Numbered from the stretch's first letter, positions 43,357 to 52,725 are shown. The stretch: DNA of 64,000 nt from Planococcus sp. CPCC 101016 (GCF_007859295.1 NZ_VOHB01000004.1:96761-160760), one strand, 5' to 3'. Numbers and translations are program-made. Notes: generated by a model not told the origin, from the sequence alone.

Positions 43357-45975
43357 TCACTTTTTCTTATCGAACGGCCACCAAACGCCCCGGTCAAAGG
43401 ATACCGAAATTGCTGGTATCAGGAGCGGCAAAACAATCAGTCCATACAGCAGCAATCCGGTAATGACGATCGTCGCAATCTGCACGAGGCTCAACACACC
43501 AGAAGGCATCATTGCACCGAATGTACCTGCTAAGATAATCGCTGCCGTAATGATGACTGTTCCCATTTTCGCCATTGATGTCCGCATTGCATCGCGAACG
43601 GTGATGCCGTTGAATGACTCTTCTCGGAACCGGTCAAGCAGGAAGATTGAATAGTCGACTCCCAGCGCCACCAGCATGACAAATCCGAAGAATGGCACTG
43701 CCCAGCTGATGCCATCGTAGCCAAGGCCATTTACAAAAATCAATTCCGCTATGGAAATTGATGTATAGTAGGTCAGTAAAAGTGAGCCAATCATGTACAG
43801 CGGCATAATCAGCGAACGGAATAACAGTGCCAGGACAATGAACAAGCTGATCAGCATGATGGCCACTGTATTCGTAAAGTCATTGGAAGATACTTCTTTC
43901 AAATCACTGTTGATACTCGAAATTCCACTGAACGCCACTTCCGCTTCCTCAAGCGGCGTTCCTGTTACAGTACGTTCAACCGTCTCTTTAATTTCAGCAG
44001 TAATGTCGATGGCTTCAGGAGAGTATGGATCTTCTGACAACACCACTTCCATCATCATTCCCGTGCCATCAGCAAAGGAGTAACGATCCAAGACCTGTCT
44101 AAACTCTTCACTTTCCAGTGTTCCTTCCGGAATGAATAAGCCTGTGTCACGTACAGCTTCGCTATCGCTCATTTCCTGCATCATATCCACTGCTTCAGTC
44201 AATCCGGTTTGAATTTCAGCAAGGCCGTCGTTCGAAGCACCGAGACCCTCTGCCAATTGTGTCAACCCAGCACTCAGTTCAGCTGTTTGGCCAGCTGCTC
44301 CAGCCAAGCCCTGCTGAATCTCTGCCAAACCGCCACTGATTTGCGTCAAAGCCCCTACAGTTTGAGGAATATTGCCTGTTTGCTGCAAGCCTTGTGAGAC
44401 CTGCCCTAATTGTTGATTGATTTGCCCAAGTCCTTCAGCTGCTTCACTCAGCCCTTCAGCATTGCCTGTTTGTTCGCTGATGGCAGTCAAGTTGGTTTGA
44501 ACTTCCGTAAGACCCGCCTGCACTTCACCAAGCCCGTCACGCGCCTCGCCGAGTCCATCAGCCATTAGACCAAGCTGTTCATCCACATATAGTTCATCAA
44601 TTACATCGCCTGTCGGACGCGTAATTGATCGGACCGTTTCAACTCCGTTGATTTTTTCGATCTCTGCACTTAATGATTCAAAATAAGGGACAGTTGATCG
44701 GTCTGTTAGCGATTCGTCTGACTTAACAATCACTTGAACAGGCAGCGAATCGCCTTTTCCAAAGCCCTCTTCAATTGCTCGTAAGCCTTTCACCGACTCA
44801 TATTCTGAACCGATTTCATCCACCGTGTTAAAAGACAGTGAGTTATTATACGTAAACAATAACGGTACTGTAATGACAGCCACCACCAGCATCGACAGCA
44901 ATGGACGATTGATCGACAGCTTACTCATGGTGAGCCATAATTTGCTATCACTGTGAGAAGCTGATTTTTTTGTCGGCCAGAATAACTTTTCCTTCAATAA
45001 GGACATGAAGAAAGGCACAATGGTGTAGAGCACGAGCAGGAGAACAAATATCCCGACAGCTACAGCTACTGCCGATTTAAAAATCGGAAATTCAGCAAAA
45101 CCAATAGCGAAGAATCCGATAAATACAGCAAGACCGCTGATGAGCAAAGTTCTTCCTGCCGTTTTATAGGTATTGACGATCGATTGTTCCACGCCATGTC
45201 CAGCCGACAATTCTTCTTTGTAACGGCTCAACAGCAAAATGCAATAATCCGTTCCAATCCCAAACAGAATTGCCACCAAGAATATCTGTGTATAGTTGGA
45301 AACCGGGAATCCGAACCAGTCGATGAAAAACGCAACAATCGATTGACTCAATAAATAAGAGATTCCGACTGCAACCAAAGGAATAAACGGTGTCACAATC
45401 GAGCGGAAAACCGCCAGCAATAAACCAAAAATCAAGATCACTGTAATGATTTCTGTTCGCTTTAAGCCTTCCTGCGCACTGATGTTCACATCATTGTTGA
45501 TGATGGCTTCCCCAGTCACATAGGCAGTCAGATCCGCCCGGATAATAGTTTCTCTAATAGTGTCCGCAACAGCATTCACTTCTTCGTCGGTGCCATCAAC
45601 TGTGACTGGCATCAGTACCGTTTTACGGTCTTCTGCAATCAGTTGATTTTCTAATTCTTCACTTTCAACAGGATTTAAGACACTTGTCACCGGGTCCCCC
45701 AGTGCTTCAATATCCGCCACCATTTGTTCGAGCGTTTCACGCGTCGCGTCTGTCATTTCATTTTCCAATGGGATGACAAGAGAGATGGTCTGTTCTGCAG
45801 CATCCGCCTCTGTCAGAATGCTTGAAGCGAGTTGCGAAGATGCTTCATCAGATAACTGAAAAGATCCAGCCTGTTCTGCCTGTTCCGTTAAATTGGGCGC
45901 TAGTAAGAATAAGGCCACTGTCAAAACAATCAAGCCGATGGCAATCGGCCATTTAAACTTTAATACGCTGTGCAT
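43357..45975 (-). CDS. MMPL/RND family transporter (YdfJ/YdgH-like)
   Basis: An 872-residue RND-type membrane protein with two six-helix bundles (about 165-330 and 690-860). The second extracytoplasmic loop (about 450-600) is filled with an 11-residue-like GLxEVQxGL / GLxQINxQL repeat predicted to form a long helical hairpin, as in YdgH/MmpL-like proteins of Firmicutes. Likely exports lipids or amphiphilic drugs using the proton gradient. It directly follows a MarR repressor gene (start three bases past its stop; GGAGTG overlaps that end), so the pair is a self-regulated efflux operon. Confidence 0.87.
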   Translation of the reverse strand: MHSVLKFKWPIAIGLIVLTVALFLLAPNLTEQAEQAGSFQLSDEASSQLASSILTEADAAEQTISLVIPLENEMTDATRETLEQMVADIEALGDPVTSVLNPVESEELENQLIAEDRKTVLMPVTVDGTDEEVNAVADTIRETIIRADLTAYVTGEAIINNDVNISAQEGLKRTEIITVILIFGLLLAVFRSIVTPFIPLVAVGISYLLSQSIVAFFIDWFGFPVSNYTQIFLVAILFGIGTDYCILLLSRYKEELSAGHGVEQSIVNTYKTAGRTLLISGLAVFIGFFAIGFAEFPIFKSAVAVAVGIFVLLLVLYTIVPFFMSLLKEKLFWPTKKSASHSDSKLWLTMSKLSINRPLLSMLVVAVITVPLLFTYNNSLSFNTVDEIGSEYESVKGLRAIEEGFGKGDSLPVQVIVKSDESLTDRSTVPYFESLSAEIEKINGVETVRSITRPTGDVIDELYVDEQLGLMADGLGEARDGLGEVQAGLTEVQTNLTAISEQTGNAEGLSEAAEGLGQINQQLGQVSQGLQQTGNIPQTVGALTQISGGLAEIQQGLAGAAGQTAELSAGLTQLAEGLGASNDGLAEIQTGLTEAVDMMQEMSDSEAVRDTGLFIPEGTLESEEFRQVLDRYSFADGTGMMMEVVLSEDPYSPEAIDITAEIKETVERTVTGTPLEEAEVAFSGISSINSDLKEVSSNDFTNTVAIMLISLFIVLALLFRSLIMPLYMIGSLLLTYYTSISIAELIFVNGLGYDGISWAVPFFGFVMLVALGVDYSIFLLDRFREESFNGITVRDAMRTSMAKMGTVIITAAIILAGTFGAMMPSGVLSLVQIATIVITGLLLYGLIVLPLLIPAISVSFDRGVWWPFDKKK

Positions 45976-45978
45976 GTA

Positions 45979-46422
45979 TTACACTCCATCCATTTTTAAG
46001 ATCGTTTTCAGCTTCCGGAAAATCGTAAGAAATTGGTCTATCTCTTCATCCGCGATATTTTCGGCCATCAATTTTTCAATATACTCCGTCAAAACTTTGT
46101 CCAGTTCCAGAATAATTGCCTGCCCTTTATCCGTAAGCTCTAGCAACTTTTCACGCCGGTCTGTTGTCTGGACAACCCGAACCACTTCTTTTTGCAGCAA
46201 CTTTTTTATGCGGCTGGAAATCGCACTTTTATTAACTGCCTGCAGCACGGCTAACCTTGCTGATGTAATTTGTTTTTCCTTACCGATCAGCTTAAGCATT
46301 TGAATCTGCTCAGGTGAATACTCGTTCCACAAAGGATGATCAACCGATTTGATAACCCGTTCTGTTCCGTATATCATTACTTCCTCAAAAAGATCCACCG
46401 CTTCTTTTATTCGTGCATCCAA
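45979..46422 (-). CDS. MarR family transcriptional repressor
   Basis: A 147-residue winged-helix regulator: helix-turn-helix LAVLQAVNKSAISSRIKKLLQ and wing VVRVVQTTDRREKLLELTDKG. It starts with a TTG preceded by GGGGGTGA. The ribosome site sits inside one arm of a 20-bp perfect inverted repeat that overlaps the promoter, consistent with autorepression of the MarR-MMPL operon. The ligand is unknown. Confidence 0.9.
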   Translation of the reverse strand: MDARIKEAVDLFEEVMIYGTERVIKSVDHPLWNEYSPEQIQMLKLIGKEKQITSARLAVLQAVNKSAISSRIKKLLQKEVVRVVQTTDRREKLLELTDKGQAIILELDKVLTEYIEKLMAENIADEEIDQFLTIFRKLKTILKMDGV

Positions 46423-46472
46423 GATAGTTCACCCCCTAAACCAATAATATTAGTTTAGGGGGTGAACTATCT
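46422..46472. promoter_or_regulatory. operator: 20-bp perfect inverted repeat
   Basis: The arms at 46422-46441 and 46453-46472 are exact complements (core GTTCACCCCCTAAAC) around an 11-base AT centre. It covers the predicted -10, the start point and the ribosome site of the MarR gene. Confidence 0.75.
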
Positions 46473-46480
46473 AGCGTCAA
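46452..46480 (-). promoter_or_regulatory. candidate promoter of the MarR-MMPL operon
   Basis: TTGACG (46475-46480), 17-base spacer, TAAACT (46452-46457). The start point would fall in the centre of the inverted repeat, so the mRNA would not carry the full hairpin. Confidence 0.5.
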
Positions 46481-46502
46481 GCAATATCCATATATTGTCG
46501 CA

Positions 46503-46532
46503 AAAAAACCTGTGAACAAAAGTTCACAGGTT
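46503..46532 (-). terminator. terminator of the AI-2E family gene
   Basis: AACCTGTGAAC / GTTCACAGGTT with a run of seven T on the minus strand. Confidence 0.85.
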
Positions 46533-46535
46533 AGG

Positions 46536-47618
46536 TTATTCGATGTCGCGCGTGGCAGTATCACGGATCTCTGCGCGTCGTGCATACACATTCTTCGCAA
46601 TGGTCTTGATTACTGCATATACGGGAATGGCTAAAATAATTCCCCATAGACCAGCGATATTTCCCGCCGCCAAAATCAGGGTAATGACAGTCAGCGGGTG
46701 AACATCAAGCGATTTGCCCATGACGTTCGGGGTGATGAAGTTACTTTCGATTTGCTGTGCAATAAGCATAATGATGGCTACATATACCGCCATAATTGGA
46801 TCCTGCACAAGCGCGATGATGATTGCTGGAATGACCGCAATATATGGCCCTAAAAACGGAATGACGTTCGTAGCCATACCAATCAATGCCAACAGCAAAG
46901 CATATTCTAAACCGATAATGAGATACCCGATCAGAAGCATTATCCCAACAAGGAAACTGACAAACAATTGTCCTTGAATATAAGCCTGGAGGGTTTCATC
47001 AATGTCGTGCAATGTTTTGCGGATCCATCTTTTTCGCTCTCCGGAAAAGAAACCGGAAATAAACGGAACAAATTTCTTATGGTCAACCAATAGGTAAACC
47101 AGGAAAAACGGCACCAAAACCAATGTAATCACACCGGAAATAAAACTGGTGATAAAGGATAAAACCCATCCGCCGATATCGCCAAGCCGTTCACCAATTT
47201 GCCCGGACATGTCATTCAACTGTTCTTCAATCGAAGCAGGAAGCCGGTCACGTTGGTCGAATATGTATTGGCTATACTCTTCCACACTTTCAATTATTTC
47301 AGGTGCGTTATCTACCAAAGCATTTATTTGATCTGTAACAATCGGCCCGATCATGACATAAAACAAATAGAACACCAAGATGATTGAAAACAGAACTGTT
47401 AGAACAGCAGCCCATTTCGGAAATTTTTTCTTCATTAAAAAATTCAGGATCGGTCTTGTGAGATAGAACAAAACGCCTCCCAACAACAATGGAACAAAAA
47501 TTGTTCCAGCAATAATGAATAGAGGGTCGAAAATTCCTTGTACTTCGATAAATAAACGAATGATGACTAAAGTCAGGATAATTCCTACCCCTACTTGAAA
47601 CCAAAGCTTGTTCGTCAA
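46536..47618 (-). CDS. AI-2E family (UPF0118) exporter
   Basis: A 360-residue protein with about seven to eight helices and the C-terminal family signature FLGPYIAVIPAIIIAL. Family members have been linked to AI-2 export or sodium/proton antiport; which applies here is unknown. The start is a TTG with GGGAGTGA upstream, giving MTNKLWFQVGVG; a TTG 24 bases earlier lacks a site. It is divergent from uppP. Confidence 0.83.
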   Translation of the reverse strand: MTNKLWFQVGVGIILTLVIIRLFIEVQGIFDPLFIIAGTIFVPLLLGGVLFYLTRPILNFLMKKKFPKWAAVLTVLFSIILVFYLFYVMIGPIVTDQINALVDNAPEIIESVEEYSQYIFDQRDRLPASIEEQLNDMSGQIGERLGDIGGWVLSFITSFISGVITLVLVPFFLVYLLVDHKKFVPFISGFFSGERKRWIRKTLHDIDETLQAYIQGQLFVSFLVGIMLLIGYLIIGLEYALLLALIGMATNVIPFLGPYIAVIPAIIIALVQDPIMAVYVAIIMLIAQQIESNFITPNVMGKSLDVHPLTVITLILAAGNIAGLWGIILAIPVYAVIKTIAKNVYARRAEIRDTATRDIE

Positions 47619-47764
47619 GCATGTCACTCCCTTTCTTTTCAATAGTATACCCAGTTTACCATGAAAATATGGTATTATATTTTTTATGTTGTTTTGAAAT
47701 TGTTGGATAAAAAGACATCATTGGCAAATAAACTATTTTATCAAGCAATGGAGGATTTAAAAAA

Positions 47765-48595
47765 ATGGATCAATTATGGCTTACCATCAAATTTTTACTT
47801 CTTGGACTTTTCCAAGGACTCACCGAACCGATTCCTATTTCATCCAGCGGACACTTGCTGATTGCTCAATATTTTTTAGATGTACAAATTGAAGGAAGCG
47901 TGTCTACTTTCGCTTTGCTGGTCAACAGTGCATCCCTGATTGCTGTACTGATCATATACCGCGAGGATATAAAACGGCTGGTTGTTAATGGATTAAAATA
48001 CTTTACTGTTAAAAATGCTGAAACAAAGCGAGATTTCATGTTTGTTGTCTACCTCGTAGTAGCAACAATCCCCGCTGCAATAATCGGCCTCTTATTCCAG
48101 GATCTGATTGATGATAATCTATCAACTATCGTAACCGTCGGCTTAACATTGATCGTTACCGGTTTCGGCCTTTGGTGGATCCGCAATATGCGCGGCCAAC
48201 GAAAAGATGGCAATATGACGATGAAAGATGCAGTCATCATCGGCTTTGCACAGTCAATTGCACTTATTCCAGGAATCAGCCGAAGCGGTGCTACAATCGT
48301 GGCTGCGATGGCACGGGGCATCAATCAGGAAACCGCCTTGCGCTTCTCTTTCCTATTGTTTATTCCGATCAGTTTGGGGGGCGCTGTTTTAAGCATCACT
48401 GACATCGTCAATGACGCTAACTTGGCTGCCATGATTATTCCTTATACCATGGCTTTCCTCGGATCTCTTGTAGCTTCTTATTTCTCATTGAAATGGTTCA
48501 TGAATATTATGGCGAAAGGCCAACTGAAATATTTTGCTTTTTATTGCTTTATCGTAGGTCCGCTCGTCATTCTGGCATGGCTCGTATTGAACTAA
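47765..48595 (+). CDS. uppP: undecaprenyl-diphosphatase
   Basis: A 276-residue BacA/UppP membrane enzyme with both catalytic motifs, [14 protein letters not shown] near residue 23 and [13 protein letters not shown] near 167. It dephosphorylates undecaprenyl diphosphate to the carrier used in wall synthesis, and confers bacitracin tolerance. The ATG follows AATGGAGG. A DUF368 (PopT-type) carrier flippase gene lies 1.7 kb away, so two steps of carrier recycling are close together. Confidence 0.94.
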   Translation: MDQLWLTIKFLLLGLFQGLTEPIPISSSGHLLIAQYFLDVQIEGSVSTFALLVNSASLIAVLIIYREDIKRLVVNGLKYFTVKNAETKRDFMFVVYLVVATIPAAIIGLLFQDLIDDNLSTIVTVGLTLIVTGFGLWWIRNMRGQRKDGNMTMKDAVIIGFAQSIALIPGISRSGATIVAAMARGINQETALRFSFLLFIPISLGGAVLSITDIVNDANLAAMIIPYTMAFLGSLVASYFSLKWFMNIMAKGQLKYFAFYCFIVGPLVILAWLVLN

Positions 48596-48640
48596 GAAAA
48601 ACGCAAATGCTTGAACAGCCCACCAGTAATTGAAGAACTT

Positions 48641-48682
48641 AAAAAGGCAGGCAATCAATGGAAATTGATTGCCTGCCTTTTT
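48641..48682. terminator. bidirectional terminator, uppP / CAP gene
   Basis: An 18-bp stem, AAAAAGGCAGGCAATCAA and complement, between convergent genes. Confidence 0.9.
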
Positions 48683-49810
48683 CTATCGGTTAAAGAAATT
48701 AGCCGTGTAATATGGCTGGTTCTCTGAATTAAACGCTGTCCCAACACCTAAATATCCAAACTCAGGCTTTACGATATTCTCACGATGTCCCATGGAATTC
48801 ATCAAACCTTCATGCGCAAAAATGCTGCTGTATTGTCCATACGCCAAATTTTCTCCGGCCACATAAAACGTGATGCCATCTTCATTCATCCGGTCAAATG
48901 GTGATTGACCCGCTAAGTTGGTATGACTAAAATATTGATTTTCCGCCATATCCTCACTGTGTTTACGAGCTGTCATTCTTGTCTGTTCATCCCATTTCAG
49001 CAGAGGCAACTCACGCTGGATACGTGCTGAGTTGGTTAATTCGAAAAGCAGGTATTCATAACCTTCCTTTAATTCTTCGGTCGGTTCTGTATAAATTTCA
49101 GTCCGCTCGTTCTCCAGTTCTTCATGAATCACTTGCACGGCAGTTACCGTATCTTCTTCATGAATATCATAAAAAACTGTCGTGTACGTATTTTCCGTTT
49201 TAAAAACATCGTATTCCTCACGGGTATCGAGTATATATTGAACATTCCCTTTTTGAAGACTTTTCAACGGGACTCCCAGCAGAGAACGAACTTCAGCTTT
49301 AGTAGAATCCATTGAAATACCTTCCGTCGAGAAAATCAAATCCTGATTGGTGAACATTCCGTTCACTTTGTTGTCCTTATCATAAGATAATAGTACATAG
49401 TTTTGATAATCCTGATGATAGCTATGCCAATCCGTTCCGTATTCATTACGCATCAGGCGAAGCGGCATGCCTACCTTTTCCTGAGCTTCATCCTTATCCA
49501 TACCAAGCGTAACATTATGGATGGCAAACAAAGAATCGGTTTCAACCAGTTCCGGTTTTGCCACAGCTTCCGGCAGCTCAATTGAATTGGAAGCAATCAA
49601 AGACTGAAGTTGAGCACCAACACGCGAAGTGAAATTTTTCGCTCCATCCAGCGCTTGGGATACTTCCGGATCATCAGTGATGTTTTCAATTGTGCGATCG
49701 ACAGAATCCAAAAAACTTAAATCGACATATTCACCAACCGGTTCCTCCCAAATCGGACGCGCGAAAAAAACGACCAGCAACAGAATCATCAACCAAAATA
49801 GTTTCCGCAC
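48683..49810 (-). CDS. CAP (SCP/PR1) domain protein, YlbC-like
   Basis: A 375-residue exported protein: N-terminal signal/anchor helix (MRKLFWLMILLLVVFF), a CAP-associated N-terminal domain (about 110-240, LGMDKDEAQEKVGMPLR and a second repeat), then a C-terminal CAP domain (LFELTNSARI..; HSEDMAENQYFSH; GHRENIV). It resembles B. subtilis YlbC; function is unknown, probably wall-associated. The start is a GTG optimally spaced from AGAGGTGAT; an ATG six bases earlier is too close to it. Confidence 0.8.
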   Translation of the reverse strand: MRKLFWLMILLLVVFFARPIWEEPVGEYVDLSFLDSVDRTIENITDDPEVSQALDGAKNFTSRVGAQLQSLIASNSIELPEAVAKPELVETDSLFAIHNVTLGMDKDEAQEKVGMPLRLMRNEYGTDWHSYHQDYQNYVLLSYDKDNKVNGMFTNQDLIFSTEGISMDSTKAEVRSLLGVPLKSLQKGNVQYILDTREEYDVFKTENTYTTVFYDIHEEDTVTAVQVIHEELENERTEIYTEPTEELKEGYEYLLFELTNSARIQRELPLLKWDEQTRMTARKHSEDMAENQYFSHTNLAGQSPFDRMNEDGITFYVAGENLAYGQYSSIFAHEGLMNSMGHRENIVKPEFGYLGVGTAFNSENQPYYTANFFNR

Positions 49811-49879
49811 ATGCATCACCTCTTACCTTACAGTTTAATCGCAAACCCATCATCCATAAAGCAAAAAGCCTTTGGTACA

Positions 49880-50208
49880 GAAAAGCGCAGGCAGCCGTCT
49901 AGTCGCGACAAGCGCTGGAAGCCTTACCGGTAATGACGGTCTTTGCCGTTGCCGGTAAAGCCGAAGCGACTCGAGCGGCTGGCCTGCTCGAGTCTGGACA
50001 CAGAAAAGCGCAAGCGCCCATGGAGCTCTGACGGGCATAAGACAAACCGGCGAAGCGGCGCTCTTTGCCGCACAGCCCGGTTGGCTTATGACCCGAAGAG
50101 CTGGGCGCTGGAGTCTGGACACAGAAAAGCACAAGCGCCCATGGAGCTCTGACGGGCATAAGACAAACCGGCAAAGCGGCGTCCTTTGCCGCACAGCCGG
50201 GCAATTGA
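49880..50208. repeat. repeat family A, copy 3 (three tandem units)
   Basis: Three related fold-back units in a row: a divergent one (to about 50000), a full one (50001-50121: AGCGCAAGCGCCC .. GGGCATAAG .. CTTATGACCC .. GGGCGCTGGAG) and a truncated one (50122-50208). The full unit can fold into one long imperfect hairpin with GCGGC/GCCGC at its tip. No coding signal. Confidence 0.8.
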
Positions 50209-50234
50209 GAAAAACACAAGCTTCCCTATGCATC

Positions 50235-50270
50235 AAAAAAAGATGCCATCACAAATGATGGCATCTTTTT
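50235..50270 (-). terminator. terminator of the DUF368 gene
   Basis: AAAAAGATGCCATCA and complement with T-rich minus-strand tail. Confidence 0.85.
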
Positions 50271-50277
50271 CAACTAA

Positions 50278-51111
50278 TTAAGCTTCTTCTGTAATAGCCG
50301 TTTTTTTAGGTGAACTGAAAAGAAGTGTAAACGCCAGACCCAATGCGAATGTCACCAAACTGGTAATAAGCGTGGTTGAGTCGGCTGAAAACCCTGGAAA
50401 TACAACAAACAAAGACCCTAAAATCAGTCCGATAATCGCTGCATAAGTGACATAGGTGAAATGCTCCAACAAGTATTGAATGGCCTTGCTGCTGACAATG
50501 AATCCAACGATAACGCCGGCGCCGATAGCCAGAGCAACGGGGATGTTCAATGTCGATAGAGCATTAATAGCGGTTGAATAAACGCCTAGTAACAGCAAGA
50601 TAAACGATCCGCTAATTCCCGGCAATAACATCGCCATACTGGCCAGCCAGCCAGAGAAAAACAGCAAAAAGAAAATCGGCAATGTGAGTGAGGTAATCGG
50701 CGCCAAATCTTCTTCTGTCGGAATAAAGGCAGTCACTGCCAATGCCGCTCCGATAACCAGCAAAATGATTAAGTGGCGTACAGTAAAGTTCTTTTTGACT
50801 TCCGCCTGCTTCATGATATACGGAATGACACCAATGATCAGTCCCATAAAGAAAAACTGTGTCGCTTCATAATGCTGTTCCAATAAATATTCGATGACCC
50901 TGCTAAATAGTAATAGCGTTATGACAATTCCGATGCCCAGCGGCACTAAAAATCCAAGATACTTTTTCCAATCACGGCTGAAAAAGCCGCTGATGGCTTC
51001 CAATAAGCGATCGTAAATTCCCAAAATAAACGCAATCGTGCCTCCGCTTACTCCCGGAATCAAATCACTGATTCCCATTAAGATGCCGCGGTATATATTC
51101 TTCCATTCCAT
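50278..51111 (-). CDS. DUF368 / PopT-type undecaprenyl phosphate translocase
   Basis: A 277-residue protein of about eight helices with the duplicated family motif DLIPGVSGGTIAFILG near residue 15 and LLPGISGSFILLLLG near residue 155. The DUF368 family has been shown to return undecaprenyl phosphate across the membrane (PopT). The ATG follows AAGGAG. The proximity of uppP agrees with a role in carrier recycling. Monocistronic with its own terminator. Confidence 0.88.
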   Translation of the reverse strand: MEWKNIYRGILMGISDLIPGVSGGTIAFILGIYDRLLEAISGFFSRDWKKYLGFLVPLGIGIVITLLLFSRVIEYLLEQHYEATQFFFMGLIIGVIPYIMKQAEVKKNFTVRHLIILLVIGAALAVTAFIPTEEDLAPITSLTLPIFFLLFFSGWLASMAMLLPGISGSFILLLLGVYSTAINALSTLNIPVALAIGAGVIVGFIVSSKAIQYLLEHFTYVTYAAIIGLILGSLFVVFPGFSADSTTLITSLVTFALGLAFTLLFSSPKKTAITEEA

Positions 51112-51208
51112 TCGTCTAATCTCCTTGTCTTAAAATCACTTTCATTAGTATAGCATGTGCGAATTGGAAACTCGAGCTTCACTTCAAGTGTTCTATCCGC
51201 GGACAAAG

Positions 51209-52279
51209 CTAGGTCAAAATCTTCTTCGCTTCTTCTATAATTGTTTGCACTATTTCAGCAGCACCTATTTCCTTGGTCAAACTTCGCGTGGATTGTCCAG
51301 CCCATAACGACATATACGCTGGATCATTCGCTCTTGCTGCGGCTGCCCGAATGTCTTTGGTGATGGTGTTTTGGGAAGGAAAAGGCAATGGCTGGATGCC
51401 ACTTTGTTCAAACTCCTGAATAAAACGATTTTTAATGCCCCTTGCCGGTCTCCCTGAAAAGCTTTTGGTCACCACCGTACTCTCTTCATTACTTTCAAAT
51501 ACCGCCTGCTTGTATGCCGCATGTGCTCCAGATTCTTTGGCGGCTACAAAACAGGTTCCGATTTGAATGCCTTGCGCACCAAGAATCAATGAGGCAACCA
51601 ACCCACGGCCATCTACAATACCGCCTGCTGCAATAACAGGAATTTCCACAGCATCCGCTACTTGCGGAACCAGCGACAGTGTCCCAATCTGCGCACCCGC
51701 CGGATGATTTTCAAGAGAAAATGTGCTGCGATGTCCGCCTGCCTCACTGCCCTGGGCAACTATGGCATCTGCTCCAGAAACCTCCGCCTGCTTCGCTTCC
51801 TCTACCGTCGTGACCATAGCCACTATCTTAACCTGTCGCTCTTTGGCTACTTTCATCTGTTCGGCTGACAAACAGCCGAAAGCTGTACTGATGACTGGCA
51901 CTCCTTCTTGAATACAGATAGTGAACTGCTCTACGCTCCAATCCGGTGACTGGTAAGAAGATTGGACTTCTTGAATTTCCAATTGCGAGCGAAAAGGGCT
52001 TAATGCTTTTTGCACTTCTGCTAAGCGGCTAAAATCATCATTCACGGTTGCAGCGAAAATATTGACTCCGAAGTTTTTTTTGGTTTTTGATCGAATCTCT
52101 CTAATGGTTTGCCGCAAAGCATCTGGTGTCATGTATGCAGCTCCCAAGGTTCCAAGTCCTCCTGCTTCACTCACTTCGACGACAAGTTCAACAGTCGTTG
52201 GTCCCCCGGCCATACCAGCTTGAATAATTGGATAGTCGATTTTCAACAATTGGCAAATTCTCGTTTCCAATGAAATCAT
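51209..52279 (-). CDS. nitronate monooxygenase family FMN enzyme
   Basis: A 356-residue TIM-barrel flavoprotein (NMO/FabK-like): PIIQAGMAGGPTTVELV, FGVNIFAA, DAIVAQGSEAGGH, IPVIAAGGIVDGRG and GAQGIQIGTCFVA, all expected motifs in order. It oxidises propionate-3-nitronate or nitroalkanes; the YrpB subgroup is likely. The ATG preceded by GGGAGGG is chosen over a frame start 15 bases upstream. No clear terminator is seen downstream. Confidence 0.88.
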   Translation of the reverse strand: MISLETRICQLLKIDYPIIQAGMAGGPTTVELVVEVSEAGGLGTLGAAYMTPDALRQTIREIRSKTKKNFGVNIFAATVNDDFSRLAEVQKALSPFRSQLEIQEVQSSYQSPDWSVEQFTICIQEGVPVISTAFGCLSAEQMKVAKERQVKIVAMVTTVEEAKQAEVSGADAIVAQGSEAGGHRSTFSLENHPAGAQIGTLSLVPQVADAVEIPVIAAGGIVDGRGLVASLILGAQGIQIGTCFVAAKESGAHAAYKQAVFESNEESTVVTKSFSGRPARGIKNRFIQEFEQSGIQPLPFPSQNTITKDIRAAAARANDPAYMSLWAGQSTRSLTKEIGAAEIVQTIIEEAKKILT

Positions 52280-52423
52280 AAAAAGCCCTCCCACATTTGA
52301 ATTGTCTGCACTTTGCTGTTGTTCCCAGTATCCCGTAAACCGTCATAGACGGCAACAGGGAACTTTCCAACGGGGTGCATCGTTTCATATAGTAAGCACA
52401 AACACAAGAAGGCGGGATTTACT

Positions 52424-52684
52424 ATGAAGGGGTTCCTTTCACTTATAGGCATCACTTTAATTGCTGGAGCATTTGGATTGATTCTCTTATCTTTTTATGG
52501 CAATCCTTTGGAAAAGATGATTAGCCAGGAAAGAATGTACGCATATATCGAAACACGCCAGAATGTTTTACCTGAAATACCGCAACAAAATCAGGTGACC
52601 ACAAAGATTCCTGAACAGGCAGCCTTTACTACAGCAGCCTTTACTGCGATAGATAGCAGCTGCGTCAGAACTTCATTGGAATAA
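52424..52684 (+). CDS. small exported or membrane-anchored hypothetical protein
   Basis: An 86-residue protein: one N-terminal helix (residues 4-25), then a polar extracytoplasmic tail with a near tandem AAFTTAAFTA. No family is recognised. The start follows AAGGCGGG, a modest site. It ends just before a strong bidirectional terminator shared with catE. Confidence 0.6.
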   Translation: MKGFLSLIGITLIAGAFGLILLSFYGNPLEKMISQERMYAYIETRQNVLPEIPQQNQVTTKIPEQAAFTTAAFTAIDSSCVRTSLE

Positions 52685-52685
52685 C

Positions 52686-52717
52686 AAAAGCCGACTCACA
52701 TTTCGAGTCGGCTTTTT
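52686..52717. terminator. bidirectional terminator
   Basis: AAAAGCCGACTC / GAGTCGGCTTTT stem with T runs on both strands. Confidence 0.85.
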
Positions 52718-52725
52718 TGCTATTA

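Noticed and set aside
46422-46472. RNA thermometer or riboswitch hiding the MarR ribosome site
   Set aside because: The predicted transcription start lies in the centre of the inverted repeat, so the mRNA would hold only one arm; a protein operator is simpler.
49850-50236. Open frames of 69-128 codons on both strands in the third repeat island
   Set aside because: They follow the periodicity of repeat family A, lack ribosome sites and show no recognisable protein.
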